This document shows positions 36,286-49,075 of a stretch of 64,000 nucleotides of DNA, piece by piece. Location: NCBI GenBank assembly GCA_007922195.1, contig ML682005.1:36045876-36109875 (forward strand), written 5' to 3'. Position numbers and translations under genes: made by a program. The notes beneath the pieces were generated by a model. The model was not told where the DNA came from. It ran no database searches and saw nothing but the letters and a program-made list of their open reading frames with translations. Source of the DNA: Podocnemis expansa (lineage: Eukaryota; Chordata; Testudines; Podocnemididae). Numbering within the stretch: position 1 is the first letter of the stretch; each line of letters starts with the position of its first letter.

Positions 36286-37565
36286 TAGTATTGAGAAAGA
36301 ATACCAGACTAAATACCTTATTAATATGGTCTGCTATGGCAACTTCTAGTTCCCTAACTCTATCATTCCATTTTCATTTCCAGTTTTTAAAGCTTGTTTC
36401 TTTCCTTTCTTCTCCTCCTGTCTTCCTTCTCCTTTCCTCCTGCCAATGCAACCAGGTTATTCTCCTTTCTTGACCTTGAGTTTTGTTCAGTCTTTCAGCA
36501 ATCCCTTTACAGAGCTCAAGACCATACTTTAACAGACTCTCCCTGCCATGGATAAAAGCATGTGATTGTGGGGATATGGAGAGTGAGCGTGTTCTCAGGT
36601 CTAGCACCTCTCTGCTGGTCTCAGTCAGTTTGCTGCCTTCAGATATCCCATCCTGAACATGTGTCTTTGCCCTCCCAACATTATTTCCTTCATCTCAGAG
36701 AAATTCTGGAATTGACAACAGCTAAAGATGACAGGAATCACAAGAAATTGACAATGCTGATGTGGCATCAAGGTTTATGGGTTTTTTTTGGCTTTTAGGA
36801 ACAGGCAGTACTTACCCAAGTCATGTGTGTGGAGGCTTGCACTGTTCAGTGATTACTAAGGGAAAGAAAAAGGACAACTAAATTCAGAAGAGGAGAACTT
36901 GGCACCAAGGGGAAAACAATGCTATTTCTTGAGCAGTCCTTGTGATGGTGTATTTGGGCCAAAGGCAGTAAGATAAGTCTTATTTCATTTGCTGCTTCTT
37001 TTTATTGTTATTATTATTCCTTACCTTTTGACTTCCGTTTTTTAGTTTTGACTTCGATTCTTTAGTTAAAGTGTAGCACGGTATTCAAGACTATCCCAGG
37101 GCATTGTCCATGACTCAACCTTCTTTTTTTGCCACTCTACCCTACTGGTACCTGTACTTTTTTCATCTGACCTAAGTAGTGCTCTCTCTACCTTCATTAT
37201 ACTTCTTCCCTAGTCACTAAAATTATCTTACACCTGCTACTGAAAGCACAGCCAGTGGATGATTTAAATACAAATTATTTTGGGTGTAAAAGTGATATGT
37301 CCTCTTTAGCATAACTGACAGGAACATGGACACATGAAAAAAGTGCAGAATATCAAGTGCATTAGTAAAGGGAAGACGCAAGAGGAGTTCTAGACAAATA
37401 CACAGAAAAGCACTAAAGAGGCAAACATGAGTAGGGAGCAGAAACAGTGAATAGAAGTCTGTAGCCAGTTTGCTTTTGTTTGTCTTTCCGTTTCTGTTCC
37501 TCATTATTTCTTGAATATGAATAAGATGTGACCGACCCTTCATTATGTGCCTTTCAGAGTTCCTC
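36286..37565. other. Single-copy intronic DNA
   Basis: A pyrimidine-rich stretch (36390-36470) gives random frames; nothing else recognised. Confidence 0.4.
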
Positions 37566-37757
37566 ACAAATGCTCTGATTTGCTGTTGCAGTATGACCTG
37601 ATCTCATGTCTTACACTTTCCTGCATTTATTTTCATCCCATTCTGTAAGTTCCCTCTCTTCAAAGTGTCTAACAAAGTGGGATTTTCTCCCATGAAAGCT
37701 CATGTGATAAATAAATCTGTTAGTCCTTAAGTGCCACAAGACTACTTGTTTTTTATA
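37566..37757 (-). mobile_element. Long SINE-like copy
   Basis: Same order as the copy at 28535: GATTTGCTGTTGCAGTATGA, TCTGTAAGTTCCCTC, GTGGGATTTTCTCCCATGAA, GTTAGTCCTTAAGTGCCAC and AAGACTACTTGTTTTTT. Confidence 0.7.
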
Positions 37758-40682
37758 ATGTAGTTGTACCAAAATTGCCTTGGTATTCTGGGGAAAGAAA
37801 AACATTACTAACAGAACAGAGCTCCCAGAACAGGAACATGTAAGGTTTGTCTGTGTGCTCCAGAGGGCCTGTTGTCTACGATGGAGAGTATGGGGAAAAC
37901 AATGTCCTGTACTTAAACTAAAGAGTTTGGAACATTTTATTTAAAAATAAATCAAATAATCATGTTTGGTTCAATTTGAGATATAAGAAAAATATCAAGC
38001 ATTTCTGTTGTCCTGTCCCTTTTCATGAGCTTTCTCTTAGACCATTAAAAGCAATGGCAGTTTGACCATTAAATTTGATAGCAGCTGAATCAGGACCTAA
38101 AAATTGCTATTTCTCTGTCTGTCATTGTACTTAGCTTAAACCAAATCTAGGATACAGTTAGACATCTATCATTGTAAGTGCTTTTGGACATCACAGATTA
38201 GCCAAGTGCCAAATGAAGAAGAATGGGTTATGAATGAGTCTTGGTATCTAGGCCACATACAAAATGGTGTTATCAACATTTTTCTGCTGGCTTTTGGAAG
38301 GATAGTGTTGGGTTAATTTCAGAAGTGTTTGGGAAAAGTTAAACCTGTGTCTTTTAAAAATAAAAACATTTCTTCTTTAATTATTGAAAGAATAGAACAG
38401 TTATTTTTAATGTCTAATAGTTATTTTCAGTGTCTAATGTAAATGTTATTCCTCTCAGTGGGATTAACGGAGAGGGGGCAAAACAGTGTCTTTGGTTTAC
38501 GGAAAAGCGCAGGACCCAGACTGTTTCTATTCTGCAAAATATTCCCCCTTCCATCCCCCGCTCCAGTGTTTCCTGATTGCTTACAGTACTTTTGGTTTCA
38601 CAGGGTTTTGGTTGACTGGTCATTTGGTAACTCTGGTGTTTGCGTCATTGAAGTATTCTACTATATACTGCTTATTAAATAGTAGGGAAGTGGAGCTCTT
38701 TGGATACAAACAAAATATAAAAAACTTGTATTTGAGAAAGGTTGTAAATGAAGTTGACTAACCCCCTGAAAATACTGGATAGAATTCCTTTAGCAGATTA
38801 TGTCAGTGAACTAAGATTGTATGTCATTCCTCCTTCCTCTGGCAGAAAGTCTGTGAAAAGCAGAGATAAAATAATGCAAGCTACCTGCAGTTCCTGCTTC
38901 ACTAGAGTCCTATTCTGCTTCAGTTCATGCTGCCTCTCCTGGGTATGGAAAGAGTGTAGTTATGTGGGTGATGTACATCTCCCAAGCAGCCGTTGTTTAT
39001 GTGGCCTGTGGAGTCCAATGTGAATTTAAAGGCTTCCCATCTCAGGTGTTATCTCCAAGGAAAGATACTGCTTGCCATCCTACGCATTGGAACTTCTCCT
39101 TTAGCAGGACTGCCATGTTCGTTAGTGGGATTTGATTTGCACCACTGTCTGCAAGTAAGAATTGGGTCTTCAGTCTCTAATTAAATGGGGTCACACCATC
39201 TTTGCTTCTCAATAAAATTGCTCAAGCTGTTCATTCAGCAAAGTCTAGGGGTTAGGAGATGCTTATGGAAAAGTACAACAGACTTTTTTTTTTTCTGGCA
39301 TTTTGAGCTTAAGTTGCTAGTGAAAATGTTAAAGGTCTCAACTGAGAGCCCATTTAAGAGCATAATAAAACTGCCACACATTTGTCACCATCTTTCCTCA
39401 AGCAAGACCAAGACTGGGCATAGAAAGAAGTACTAGTTACTGGTTTTGAGGCTGTCTGGAAGAGTTATATTGAGAAGCTTGCACAGAGCTTGCTTGCACA
39501 ACACTTAATTGAAGACAGTGATGTTGGTCCTTTACTTTCATGAGCCTTAAGGTTACTAAAAACTGCTAACATCTGTAAATTCTAGCAAGGCCATTTAAAC
39601 ACATTGCTTGAAATATAATATGTGTTTTTAGCAGAGATGGTGAATTCCCAATAAGTTGTCAGTGTTTTTAAGATATGAGAATTTCTCAAAGAGGTGTTCA
39701 TTCAGGGAGCTCCAGTGGCAATTACTCCTGCATTCTGAAAGGCTGTGAAATAATTTTATGCTATGTTGTCTTTACCTGGCATATTGTGTTTCATACTATC
39801 TATTGTGTATACTTTTCTTAGCAAAAGATCCTTATTTGGAATTCTGCCGCTCCTGCTTGTCAGGAAATCAGAATAGGTTATAGCATTGAAAATTCCATAG
39901 AAAAGCTGGTGAGCAAGGAATAGTAGAGTCAGGGGTATAGTGATGTGACATTGTTTCTTGCTGTAATCCCTATCTATTAGTATTTTCTAAGAGTACTTGC
40001 AATGTTAAGACTTTGAGGGGATGGCTTCTGCTACATTAGGTAGGCAGAAGGGGTCACATTATGAGTTTGAAATGGACAGAAGCTATTTTGGATCAAGTTA
40101 CACAAAGTCATTCCTTCTGAACACAAGAATCTTGGTGTTACCAGCAGATGTGTCCATTTCATATCATGGAATAATGTACAAATTCAAAGAGAGGGAAAAG
40201 CACAATAAGAAAACCTGTCACGAACAACCAAATTGCACTTATACATGAACACCAACACCCAGACACACAAATATACATATGCAAAAAGGAAATAGCTCTC
40301 TGGCAGATCTGATTCACACTTAAGTGGCTAACTGCTCAAACTGACACTGACCTTGGCAACATTACAAAGATAGCATGTTTTTAAAGGATGAATGATACTT
40401 GAACAATTTCTTCATTTATATTAGGGATGAACATCCTATTTCTGTAACTGCAGCTATGTAGGTCCAGTTCTTTTTTTTTTCTTTTCTTTTTTTTTTTTTT
40501 AAAAATCCGCACACATTTCTGGCCTGTACAGAGAGAAATCCACTTTCCGTGTATGCCGTTAAGTGCCTCTCTGTTCTTCTGTGAAGAACAACAGGTAGGG
40601 TGGGGATTGATGTAGGTCTGAATAATTTCATGCCTATTTCTGCTTTTGTTGGATTACCTTTGGAAGCTCCTGTGCTGTAGAT
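37758..40682. other. Single-copy intronic DNA
   Basis: Holds a T-rich tract at about 40470-40500. Open frames of 60-114 codons here carry no recognisable domain. Confidence 0.4.
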
Positions 40683-40879
40683 CAATGGGTTTCCAAAAAA
40701 AATTTTTTTTGGGGGGGACGACCCAGTTGAAAAAAAATCATTTATGCCCATGACCCACAATTACATCTTTGAGCGGTGCATTCTAGTCTTTTGGCAGCAG
40801 CAGCAAGGGGCACTGTGACCCAGTACCTGAGGGTCTGCTACTCAGTACCAGATCCCAACCCATAGTTTGAAAACCATTT
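40683..40879. mobile_element. hAT-like MITE, 197 bp
   Basis: Second copy of the 4637-4822 family: AAATCATTTATGCCCATGAC, CAATTACATCTTTGAGC, GGCAGCAGCAGCAAGGGGCA and CCTGAGGGTCTGC occur in the same order. Flanks CTGTAGAT and CCGTAGAT match at 7 of 8 bases (target duplication). The terminal repeats have decayed (CAATGGGTTT and AAACCATT). Confidence 0.75.
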
Positions 40880-41280
40880 CCGTAGATCAGCTCATGTTGT
40901 CCCTTGACCTTCTGCCATGCTTGTTCTATTTCTTGGACATTTAAGTGGAAAATTGAGGACGTTCCCTTTTATTATCATTTTAAGAGTATTAGAGGATAGG
41001 TTAAGGAATCAGCTTTAAGGAAGCTCATGAGAGGGGATGTTTCAGGATTAGTAATTGAACACAGTTCCTATTAGCTCCAGGGTGTGTGTTCAAGCTCAGC
41101 TTGAAACTGACTAAAAGTTATTACCATCTGTAAAAAGTTGGTTGCCCTTAGTTCTGTAGGTCTCAGTCGTGCAAAATCACCATCATAATTGGCATTGTTG
41201 TTTGCAGTCACAATAGGGAAGATTAAGGATTGAAAAGCATGGAGAATGAATTTTACATAAAAAACCAAAGAAAACTACAC

Positions 41281-41715
41281 CCAGGGGGAATATATAGGAA
41301 TATTGGAAAATACAGACCAGTGGCCCTAAGTTAAATACCAGGTAAATTGATTGAAATTATAAATAAAAATAGAGCTATAAAGCATAAAGATGATCATGAT
41401 ATAATATGCAAAGCCAACATGAATTCTGGAAAGGAAAACTAGTCTTTAAATATTTGACTATGTAACCAAAATAATGAACTCAGGCAAATCAGTGAATGTA
41501 ACATGTTTAGACAGATAGTCTTTGACAAAGTCCCTCCCAAGATGTTACTGAAGAAACTAAGTAGCCTTGGGTTAAGTGGGAAGGTTCTGGTGGGGATCTG
41601 GGAAAGAGAGAGAAGAATTTTTTTTTAATATAATGAATGGTTAACAGTGGGGTGTCTCAAAACCTCTGTTAGGCCCGTTGTTTTCAGTATTCATGATCAA
41701 AGATTTTCCGATCCT
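41281..41715 (+). mobile_element. CR1-type LINE reverse transcriptase fragment
   Basis: The + strand runs through AAATACAGACCAGTGGCCCT, CAACATGAATTCTGGAAAGG, VFDKVPPKMLL (from 41518), GGGAAGGTTCTGG and GTGGGGTGTCTCAAAACCTC. These correspond in order to the reverse transcriptase region of CR1 (the DFQKAFDKVPH motif and the GVPQGS motif, here decayed). The YADD-like catalytic box is not present, and frameshifts occur. A dead 5'- and 3'-truncated copy. Confidence 0.65.
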
Positions 41716-42419
41716 TGGTAAGCAGCACAAAACCCCTTTAACATTAGTGGGATCAAGATCCTCTCTCTTATGGTAGTTTGTGGGTACAAAACATAATATT
41801 AACAGACCAAGTAGGGGGTCAAAGAAGGAGGCAGTCAGAATAATATAAAAAGAACAAAAATTGTCTGAAGGTCACCTTACATGCGAATGGTTTGCATCTA
41901 AACGTAATTAAGATAAGCATATACACAGTAATCTTAGTGTTCAAATTAATAAGGCTTCTAATCTTGCTGCATTTTTATCCTCAATTTAATAAGTCACCTG
42001 GGTTTATTTAAGGGGAGGGGAAAAAAAGATATGAAACTTCAAAGTAACTAGCTCATCTAGTTGTCCTTCACTTGTTTGTGAAATAAAGGGGGAAAAATGC
42101 ATTTAAAGGTCTTATCCTTAAAGGTGCTATGTGTCCTTGATTTCCATTGAATGCGGCTCAGTAACCTGTAGAACTTACTCTGTCTCTCCCAGAATTGAGC
42201 CCTTCGCTGAGACTGTTTTTCTATGTCTTAAACTGCATTTTAGATTCTATTTAATTAATACAGGTAAATAAGGGATTATGTAAGAAAATTTCCATAAATT
42301 ATTCTATAATCAAAGCAAACCCTTGTAAAGTTGTTATTTTCGTGCATGCTCTGAGCTGGGGTAAAATCATATACAGGTTCAACAGTATTTTTAAGGTTCC
42401 AGCTCTCTTGGCCCTTAAA
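41716..42419. other. AT-rich intronic DNA
   Basis: Nothing recognised beyond the CR1 fragment's end. Confidence 0.35.
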
Positions 42420-42540
42420 TTAGGGCCTGATCTTGCAAGGTGTTGGGTAGCCACAGCTCTGTCTTCCATGGGCATTGAAGGCAGTCTGTGTCACCTTTTA
42501 GGTGCTCAGCCCTTGCTGAATCAGTGCCCTAAATATTTTG
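42420..42540. repeat. Palindromic ancient repeat relic
   Basis: AGGGCCTGATCTTGCAAGGT, the TCCATGGGCATTGAAGGCAG middle and GTGCTCAGCCCTTGCTGAAT form a degenerate inverted structure known from old amniote repeats whose ends read AGGGCCTGATCCTGCAAGGT. Superfamily not assigned. Confidence 0.4.
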
Positions 42541-43679
42541 AACCCTGAAGTGATGGGAAATTTCAAAAGGGAGTTCAGCAGAAGTCACACGGTTTCCGCT
42601 TTGATGCAGAGAAATGGGTATAATAAGTAGCATTGTCCATACAAAAAACAGTTTATTTTTAAGTTGGAATTTCTAAATGTAACTGAATCAGGTTTCATGC
42701 CTTATAACATTGCATGAATTTGTCAAAACTGATCAGCTGGATTCCTATACAATGAATACTGAAAATGTTCAGTTTTTAAGGCTTGCAGCCTACAGGCACT
42801 CAAAACTCAAAATGTTACTTGATGATTTAAGAATGTTAATGAAATTATTATTAATAGCACATATATTAATCTTAATGTTATATGTAAATATGGGCAATTG
42901 TAAAGCTGTGTTGACACAAAAAAGATTATTTTGTTGGTGAAAGGAAACCTTGGATTAAACTCCGATAATCAAGTATAAAAAATAACGGTTATAAATATCT
43001 CTAAATAAGAAATTTTGTGCTGGAGATTAAAAATAGTTCACTATTAATATGGTATCTCAAGATTTGTTGTTTTTTGTTTGTTAGGGTAAGATTTTTTTTA
43101 AAAAAATTTCAGATAAATTTAGTTGTTTTAAAATAGCAGAAAAAATTCTTTCATATGTATGTTTCAGTAAAAACAAGTAAATAAACCTTTATCTTAATAT
43201 CATTGTTTTAATACATTCCTGTTTAATAAGTGTGCTTTTTTTGAGCATTTTATATTTATTTCTCTTGTGGATTCATTTGGATAATAACTGCATTTAACCA
43301 ATTTGTGCTTTTTTTAATGCTATTTTGGTTAATAAAACATACAACCCCCACCCCTGGAAAATAAAAATTGTAGCCATTTTAATCTTGAATATATTAATCT
43401 GGTTGAAACATTGCTTTCATGCTGGTGGTGGTGGTATTTGTTGTTGTTGATCCCCCCATCCCCCCCCGTAGCAGAATATATTCTCGTAAGGCAGTGGATT
43501 TGTATCTAGAGAGTATAGAAATTTGTTATTCCATAGTTGCAGTCATAAACAGTACATTAGATTTTTATAGTAGCATTTACTTTTAAAAAGGTTTCACTTT
43601 GCCAGTGTGATATGATCTTTACATTGCAGTGAGAGAGAGAGAGAGAGAGAGAGAACATTATTACATATGAGAATTTCAT
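42541..43679. other. AT-rich intronic DNA with microsatellite
   Basis: Contains (GA)n at 43630-43654 and short GGT and TTG runs near 43422-43450. Confidence 0.4.
43630..43654. repeat. (GA)12 microsatellite
   Basis: An uninterrupted GA run of 12 units. Confidence 0.95.
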
Positions 43680-44105
43680 GGCATGTTACCTGTTGAGGGC
43701 CCTGTAGAGTCAAAAGTATAGTACAGTGCCTTCTTGACAAAGTGACAAGCAGTAGCAGCCTTAGTGTCACTGTGTATTATCACTGCCTGCTAGCTGGAAG
43801 CACTCCCTGAAGCCGGTCTAGGTTGCATAGTCCTAGATGAGGTCTTCATGGGTGCTGACCATAAAAAGTTCATCAAAGTAATGAGGCGAGGAGAGAGCTT
43901 GGCGCTCATGGGCAGAGCTCAGCACCAAGGAGTGTGAACTGGCTCCAGCTGTGACAATAAAACAGCAGGTGGCTGCTGTCATTAGGGGTGGCAGATGAGG
44001 CAGGGGACTAACATTCAGCCCACAAAACTCTCATTTGTTAGCCATCGCCACTGTACCATGCAAAATAGCTTCCATCTCAGTCAATTTTACTTTGCAAAAT
44101 ATTAT
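43680..44105. other. Candidate conserved non-coding block
   Basis: GC-richer single-copy block flanked by AT-rich DNA. It contains the palindrome ACAGCAGGTGGCTGCTGT (43962-43979) around an E-box CAGGTG. No repeat family recognised. Conservation is inferred from composition only. Confidence 0.3.
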
Positions 44106-47100
44106 ACACTCGCCATCAGAAAATTAGAGCCTTGGGTTTACAGGTTCCTTTGATCTTATTATCACAGAATTGTGCACTGTCAGGTTAACTGGAGAACTGG
44201 GCTGTTTTTATTTATTTATTTTTCTTTTAAGAAGAAGAGTTTGAAGGCTTTTACAAAAAAATTCTAATATGGCATTTTCACACAGTTATTTGTTTACTTC
44301 TTAATATTTTGGACACTTTTCTTAACTGTTTATAAAATCAACTCCCCTCCCTCATGTATTCTGTATATGTTGTTTGCCGTATATGGAATCAATGCTATAA
44401 AAATCACATGGTTATCCAACTGCTTTCTACCTCTGATTCCATATTAGGAACAGTGTTTAAAAAGCTAGATCTTTTATCACATTAGTCATGTTTTCTTGTG
44501 TATTTGTTAATCTCCAGAATGCAGCTGATTATGGAAATTTTATTTTATTTTATTCCCTGCACTGAAATAGGAAATTACTGTGGATTGTTGTTATAACTCT
44601 TGCAGGGAGTGACAAAGAATTTAAAAAATGAGGCCTATCTAGATTGACAAATGTCTGGAACTGAGAGTTCAGATTCTTATAGGAATGACTTGGTCCTTCA
44701 TCTTTCCGTTATTTCAGTGGATATATGATGTTCCATGCAATTTACTATGTGTGAGTCTTTCACACGCAACCATAAAATGGAGGCTTTTTTGCTCACCACG
44801 GTAATGGTCATATTATCCAAAGAGGGGTATATATGAAATTGAGCAACCAATAACATGCTTACATTTGCATGATACATTACTTTGATTCTGAGTGCCTATC
44901 AGATAATGGGAATGCAAGTGAACAGTAAGATGTAAATGAAAAATTTGTATGTGCAGATATCTCAGTAACTAAGTGACTTTTTCATTAGGGATGTGTGTTC
45001 AAACAGAGGTATGCAACTGCTCTGTGTTTCAAACCAAACCAAACCAAAAAAAGCCCTTAATGTCTGCATGGGACTTTTCATGACTGTTTGGATTCCCTTG
45101 GAGTTTTTGACCAGAATTTCCATTTCATCCATTATGGCACTGTGTGATAGTGTGGTGTTGCTCTGCATCCCTGAGATACCAGCATTTCTGTGGTGCTCTG
45201 TTTTAGTTGTTTGTAAAACACTTTGTATGCCCTAAAATGCAATACACTGTACAAAATATGAAGTATTATAATTATTTGATCAAAATCTTAGAATTCCCTG
45301 GAAATGTCAGCATCACAGTCCAAGAGGAGGAAATACTTCTTTTAAAGGATAACTTCTGTATACCTGAGCTTGGAGAAAGCTGTGGGACAAGAAACAGCAT
45401 TGGAGTGATAAAGAGAAATTATTAGAAGCAGAAGGAGGGGCAGCAGCAGTGACTGCATCTCTCAGCCAAAGTGTCAGAAAAAGACAGACATACACCATCT
45501 TCTCAAATACCTCCCATCCCCCATTTCTCGCATTTTAAAATTTAATTACACTGCCTTAATTTGCTGAAGGCCAAACCATACTCTTCAAAGTGTACATAAA
45601 GACCTAAAATGAACACACTTTGTAACTGTGTGTCTGAATGGGAATGGAAATGGCACAGTTGATTAAATCTACTGACCAGGAACCTGGGTGTCCAACGGCG
45701 TTGCCCGGATCTGTCTGCTGTGTAAAGAGCCAGACTGAACAGGTGTGCCTTGCCTGAATACTGAAATCTACCAAACACAGATGGTGATGGTGGTTGACTG
45801 CTAGGAGAAATGAATAATAGAGACTTGTCATTTGTGATTTTTACTATGTCAACTGAACTGAAGATTTCTGTCTTGAGAATGGACACCAACAAGATTCTGT
45901 TCAATTCCAACTGCCAGGACTGAAGGATAGATGATATCTGAGGTAGCCATGTCACTCGCCTGTTGCAGCTTAACATCAGCATTGTGAATTTTATCAAGTA
46001 ATAGACTGAAAGACAGTGCAGGACAGGAAGTCTGAGTGTGATGCAGTCCTGTTGACCTGCCCTTGTAGAAGGCTAGTAATTACTTTTTTCAATAATTCAT
46101 CTTCTCTTATGCTGGTCCTTGTGTTTAGTGTATCTTCCTATAGAACACATTAGATTATTCTAGCCTATAGATGAAAAGTTATTGCTAACTTTGGCTTAAT
46201 TTGCAAGAAATAGATGAGCTGAAAATAGTGATGAAAGATACTGGACCAGCAGTGTCCCGGGAGGATGTGGGAGCAGGATTGGAACCTATAAATTGTAAAG
46301 ATTATAAACTGCTTTGTCAAAAGGCTGATAATGTGAATAATTACACTTCCAGATAATTTTTTGACAGGTATCTTTACCTAGGCTTATCTGCCTGGGGCTT
46401 TAGCTGGCTATTTTTCCACAATCACCTCACTCATGGAGACTATAGAGTGTTGGGTTTGATAAGATATAGTTGTGGATGTGATTGCCTGTAAAGGTGGTTT
46501 TGGAAAGGGTGCTTCTGATGAAAAGCAAAATGTGACGCAATATCAAACCCAATCAAAAAGCCCTTGTTGAAGTGGCATAGTAAAAAGCATCTTTGCTGGA
46601 TTTCTCTCCTTCATCAATTTGCTTGTAAGGAGCAGGAAATTCTGGGAGTCTCATGACCCCATGCCCAGTGCCCTAGGCTGGGGTTCTGTTTTGTCAGCAA
46701 AGAGTATTATTCATGTGGTTGGAAGGAGAGCAAGTGTCCCAGTGTGAAACTCCCAGGTAAAAGGCTTGTTCTGTTTAAGTATTAAATCGTGATTTGGGGA
46801 AAGAGTCCTTATTTCCGAAGATAGAGACTGGAACTCAGAGTATTAGTAGTAAGACAAGTGAGAAGATAAACATTAATCATAAGTTTTTGTTGAAATCCTG
46901 CCCCATGTGAGCTTAACCACTGACTTCAATGGGGATAGGGATGTAGAGGGTGGGAGGAAATGAAAATAAGCCTCTAATAAACATGCCCGGTAAGGTTTGG
47001 GTCACAATACCTGGGCTGATTACTTGTGTTGCCAACTACATTTGCTTAGTTGTATGGGCTTGGAAATATTGCGAAGAGGGTGTGAGTATGTTGAGAGATG

Positions 47101-48591
47101 GGGATTCTGCTGGGCTGTGAAATCTCGAGGCCAACTTCTTATACAGGTTGCAAACACCTGAAAATCTTGATTTATTTTGAAAGCATTAAGAAATCCTTAG
47201 CATCACAACCAAACAATCATGTTCTCCAGTACTGTTAGGTTTTGTTTTGTTTTGGTTTTTTTTTTGTGATGATAATTAGTTCTTTATGCAAGGCACTCTG
47301 TGAACACAAAGCCTAAGGTTGCATTTCACAACTCATGAAAACAGATTCTGTGTAATGGTAGACTAAGATAATATGGATACAAAAAGCATTGTTTTTTCAG
47401 TACTTTGTGCAGATGTTAGATTATCAAACACCTGTTAGAGGTGACAGTATACAGATGTTTGGCAGCCAGTGAAAAATAATAGAACGTGATTCTCTTTGCT
47501 TAGAAGTAATTTGGTAAGGTAGGTTTGGAAATGTAATTACATAGCTGTGCTGCCTACTGTTATCACTTAACATTCATTAACTCCACTGAACATTGAAACA
47601 AACATATCTTGTAATGGTACTAATTTTGTCATATGTTTGCAAAGTGGATTCTTGACAGACTGAACACCTTTTTGACTTCAAAACTTTTGCCACTCTTCAG
47701 CTCTTTTTAACATGCTCACTATGCAAGCATAGTAAATGGGGATATGTTTGCTTTTTTAACTAAAATAAGCAGTTGAGTAATGTTCTGCATGTAACCTCCC
47801 ACTTATTATAATTGAAATTACCAACATAGCCAAACTTTTTATATGGATTCTGTTCCTAATTGAATTATAGATGTTTACTTTGGTCTTTAGGTATTCAGCA
47901 TGTCACAGCACCTTCTGCAGAGATTTTCAACTTTGGGAACAAAAATAAGATAAAATAATGTGTTGCATTTTTATTTTGCATTGAGAGAAATGCCCAGAGA
48001 GTTCAATTTTCTTCAGGTCGATTGTTGTTTTTAGTAATGATGCATGAACACCTTCATTTTTATAGCCAAACATAGGTGTTTAGGGAAAATTAAAAGGCAC
48101 ATGTTCCCTGAAATTGATTGCATTGTGTTTGTTTTTTGTCTGACCTGTTTCACAGGTCATTAATTTTTAGTTAGCCTGTTCATTAGATAATATTTTCCTG
48201 TGAATAATGTTAGTCCTCCTAATTCTCGTGATGTTTAAGGTTAAAAAAAAAAAAAAGAATCCTTGAAAGCTTTTGTCATTCATTTGAGATGTCATAGATT
48301 CACCAAAAAAAAAAATCCATTTTTTATTTTAAAAGACATTTTGTTGTATATCTCATTAAGCTGGTTAATGTTGGCCTACATGGCCAAGGTTTCAACAACA
48401 GTTTGGACTCTATTGGGTCCTGAAATAACAGGCATGACCTTCTAATAGTGCATGACCTTCTGATGATGTTTACGATATCATGAAATGGATAATGCTTTGG
48501 ACCCTGCCGTGTCATTTTTATGGATATGCATCCCAAAGTTTACTGTGGGTGTTTGTTACATGCCCAAAAGCATGTATCATATGCATAACAG
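44106..48591. other. Single-copy intronic DNA
   Basis: No exon or repeat family recognised over 4.5 kb. A 151-codon reverse open frame (45542-45997) has no family resemblance. One octamer ATTTGCATGATA at 44863-44874 repeats a 12-mer seen at 33283. Confidence 0.35.
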
Positions 48592-48770
48592 AGTCCTGTG
48601 GCACTTTTAAAGACTAACACATTTATTTAAGGCATAAGTTTTCATGAGGAAGTGGGTTATGCCCATGAAAATTCATGCCATAAATAAATACGTTAGTCTT
48701 TAAAAGTGCCACAGGACTCCTTGTTTGTTCTGCTGAAATAGACTAACATGTCTACCCCCCTGGAACTTGT
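48592..48770. mobile_element. Fold-back SINE with reversed head
   Basis: Arms 48592-48646 and 48664-48718 are complementary at 50 of 55 positions with a 17-base loop. The outer 26 bases, which include AAGTGCCACAGGACT, are perfect. To the right the head appears reversed (TGAAATAGACTAACATGTCT and ACCCC). To the left the head is absent. Confidence 0.8.
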
Positions 48771-48812
48771 AATGTTCATGATACTCTGCTTTGTCATTGA
48801 TCAAAACGTGCA

Positions 48813-48915
48813 TCCTCGTAGAATCATCGGGTTGGAAGGGACCTCATCAGGTGATCTATTCCAACCCCCTGCTAAAAGCAGGACCACTCTCACTAAATCA
48901 TCCCATCCCATACTA
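48813..48915 (-). mobile_element. CR1 LINE 3' end
   Basis: AGAATCATCGGGTTGGAAGG, GACCTCATCAGGTGATCTAT, CCAACCCCCTGCTAAAAGCA and CTAAATCATCCCAT are the reverse complement of the CR1 3' untranslated end. The element is truncated and lies directly beside the SINE. Confidence 0.8.
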
Positions 48916-48974
48916 GGCTTCAGTAGCATTTTATTGTATGTCCTATTCTCCATACTGTGGGCTATGTCATAAAG

Positions 48975-49075
48975 TTTTCAAAAGTGTCTAAGGGGCTTAG
49001 GTGATAAGTCCCAATTTCAAAATGGAACCCGGGCTTTAGGCAAACACTCAAGTGGCTTTCTACCTCATTTTAGGA
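48975..49075. repeat. Interspersed repeat relic
   Basis: AAAAGTGTCTAAGGGGCTTA, GTCCCAATTTCAAAATGGAA and CGGGCTTTAGGC have the form of an old repeat built of GGACTTAGGCTCCTAAGTCC-like words. Class unknown. Confidence 0.35.

Noticed and set aside
45542..45997. 151-codon reverse open frame
   Set aside because: No recognisable domain, no splice or promoter context, overlaps another frame; consistent with chance.
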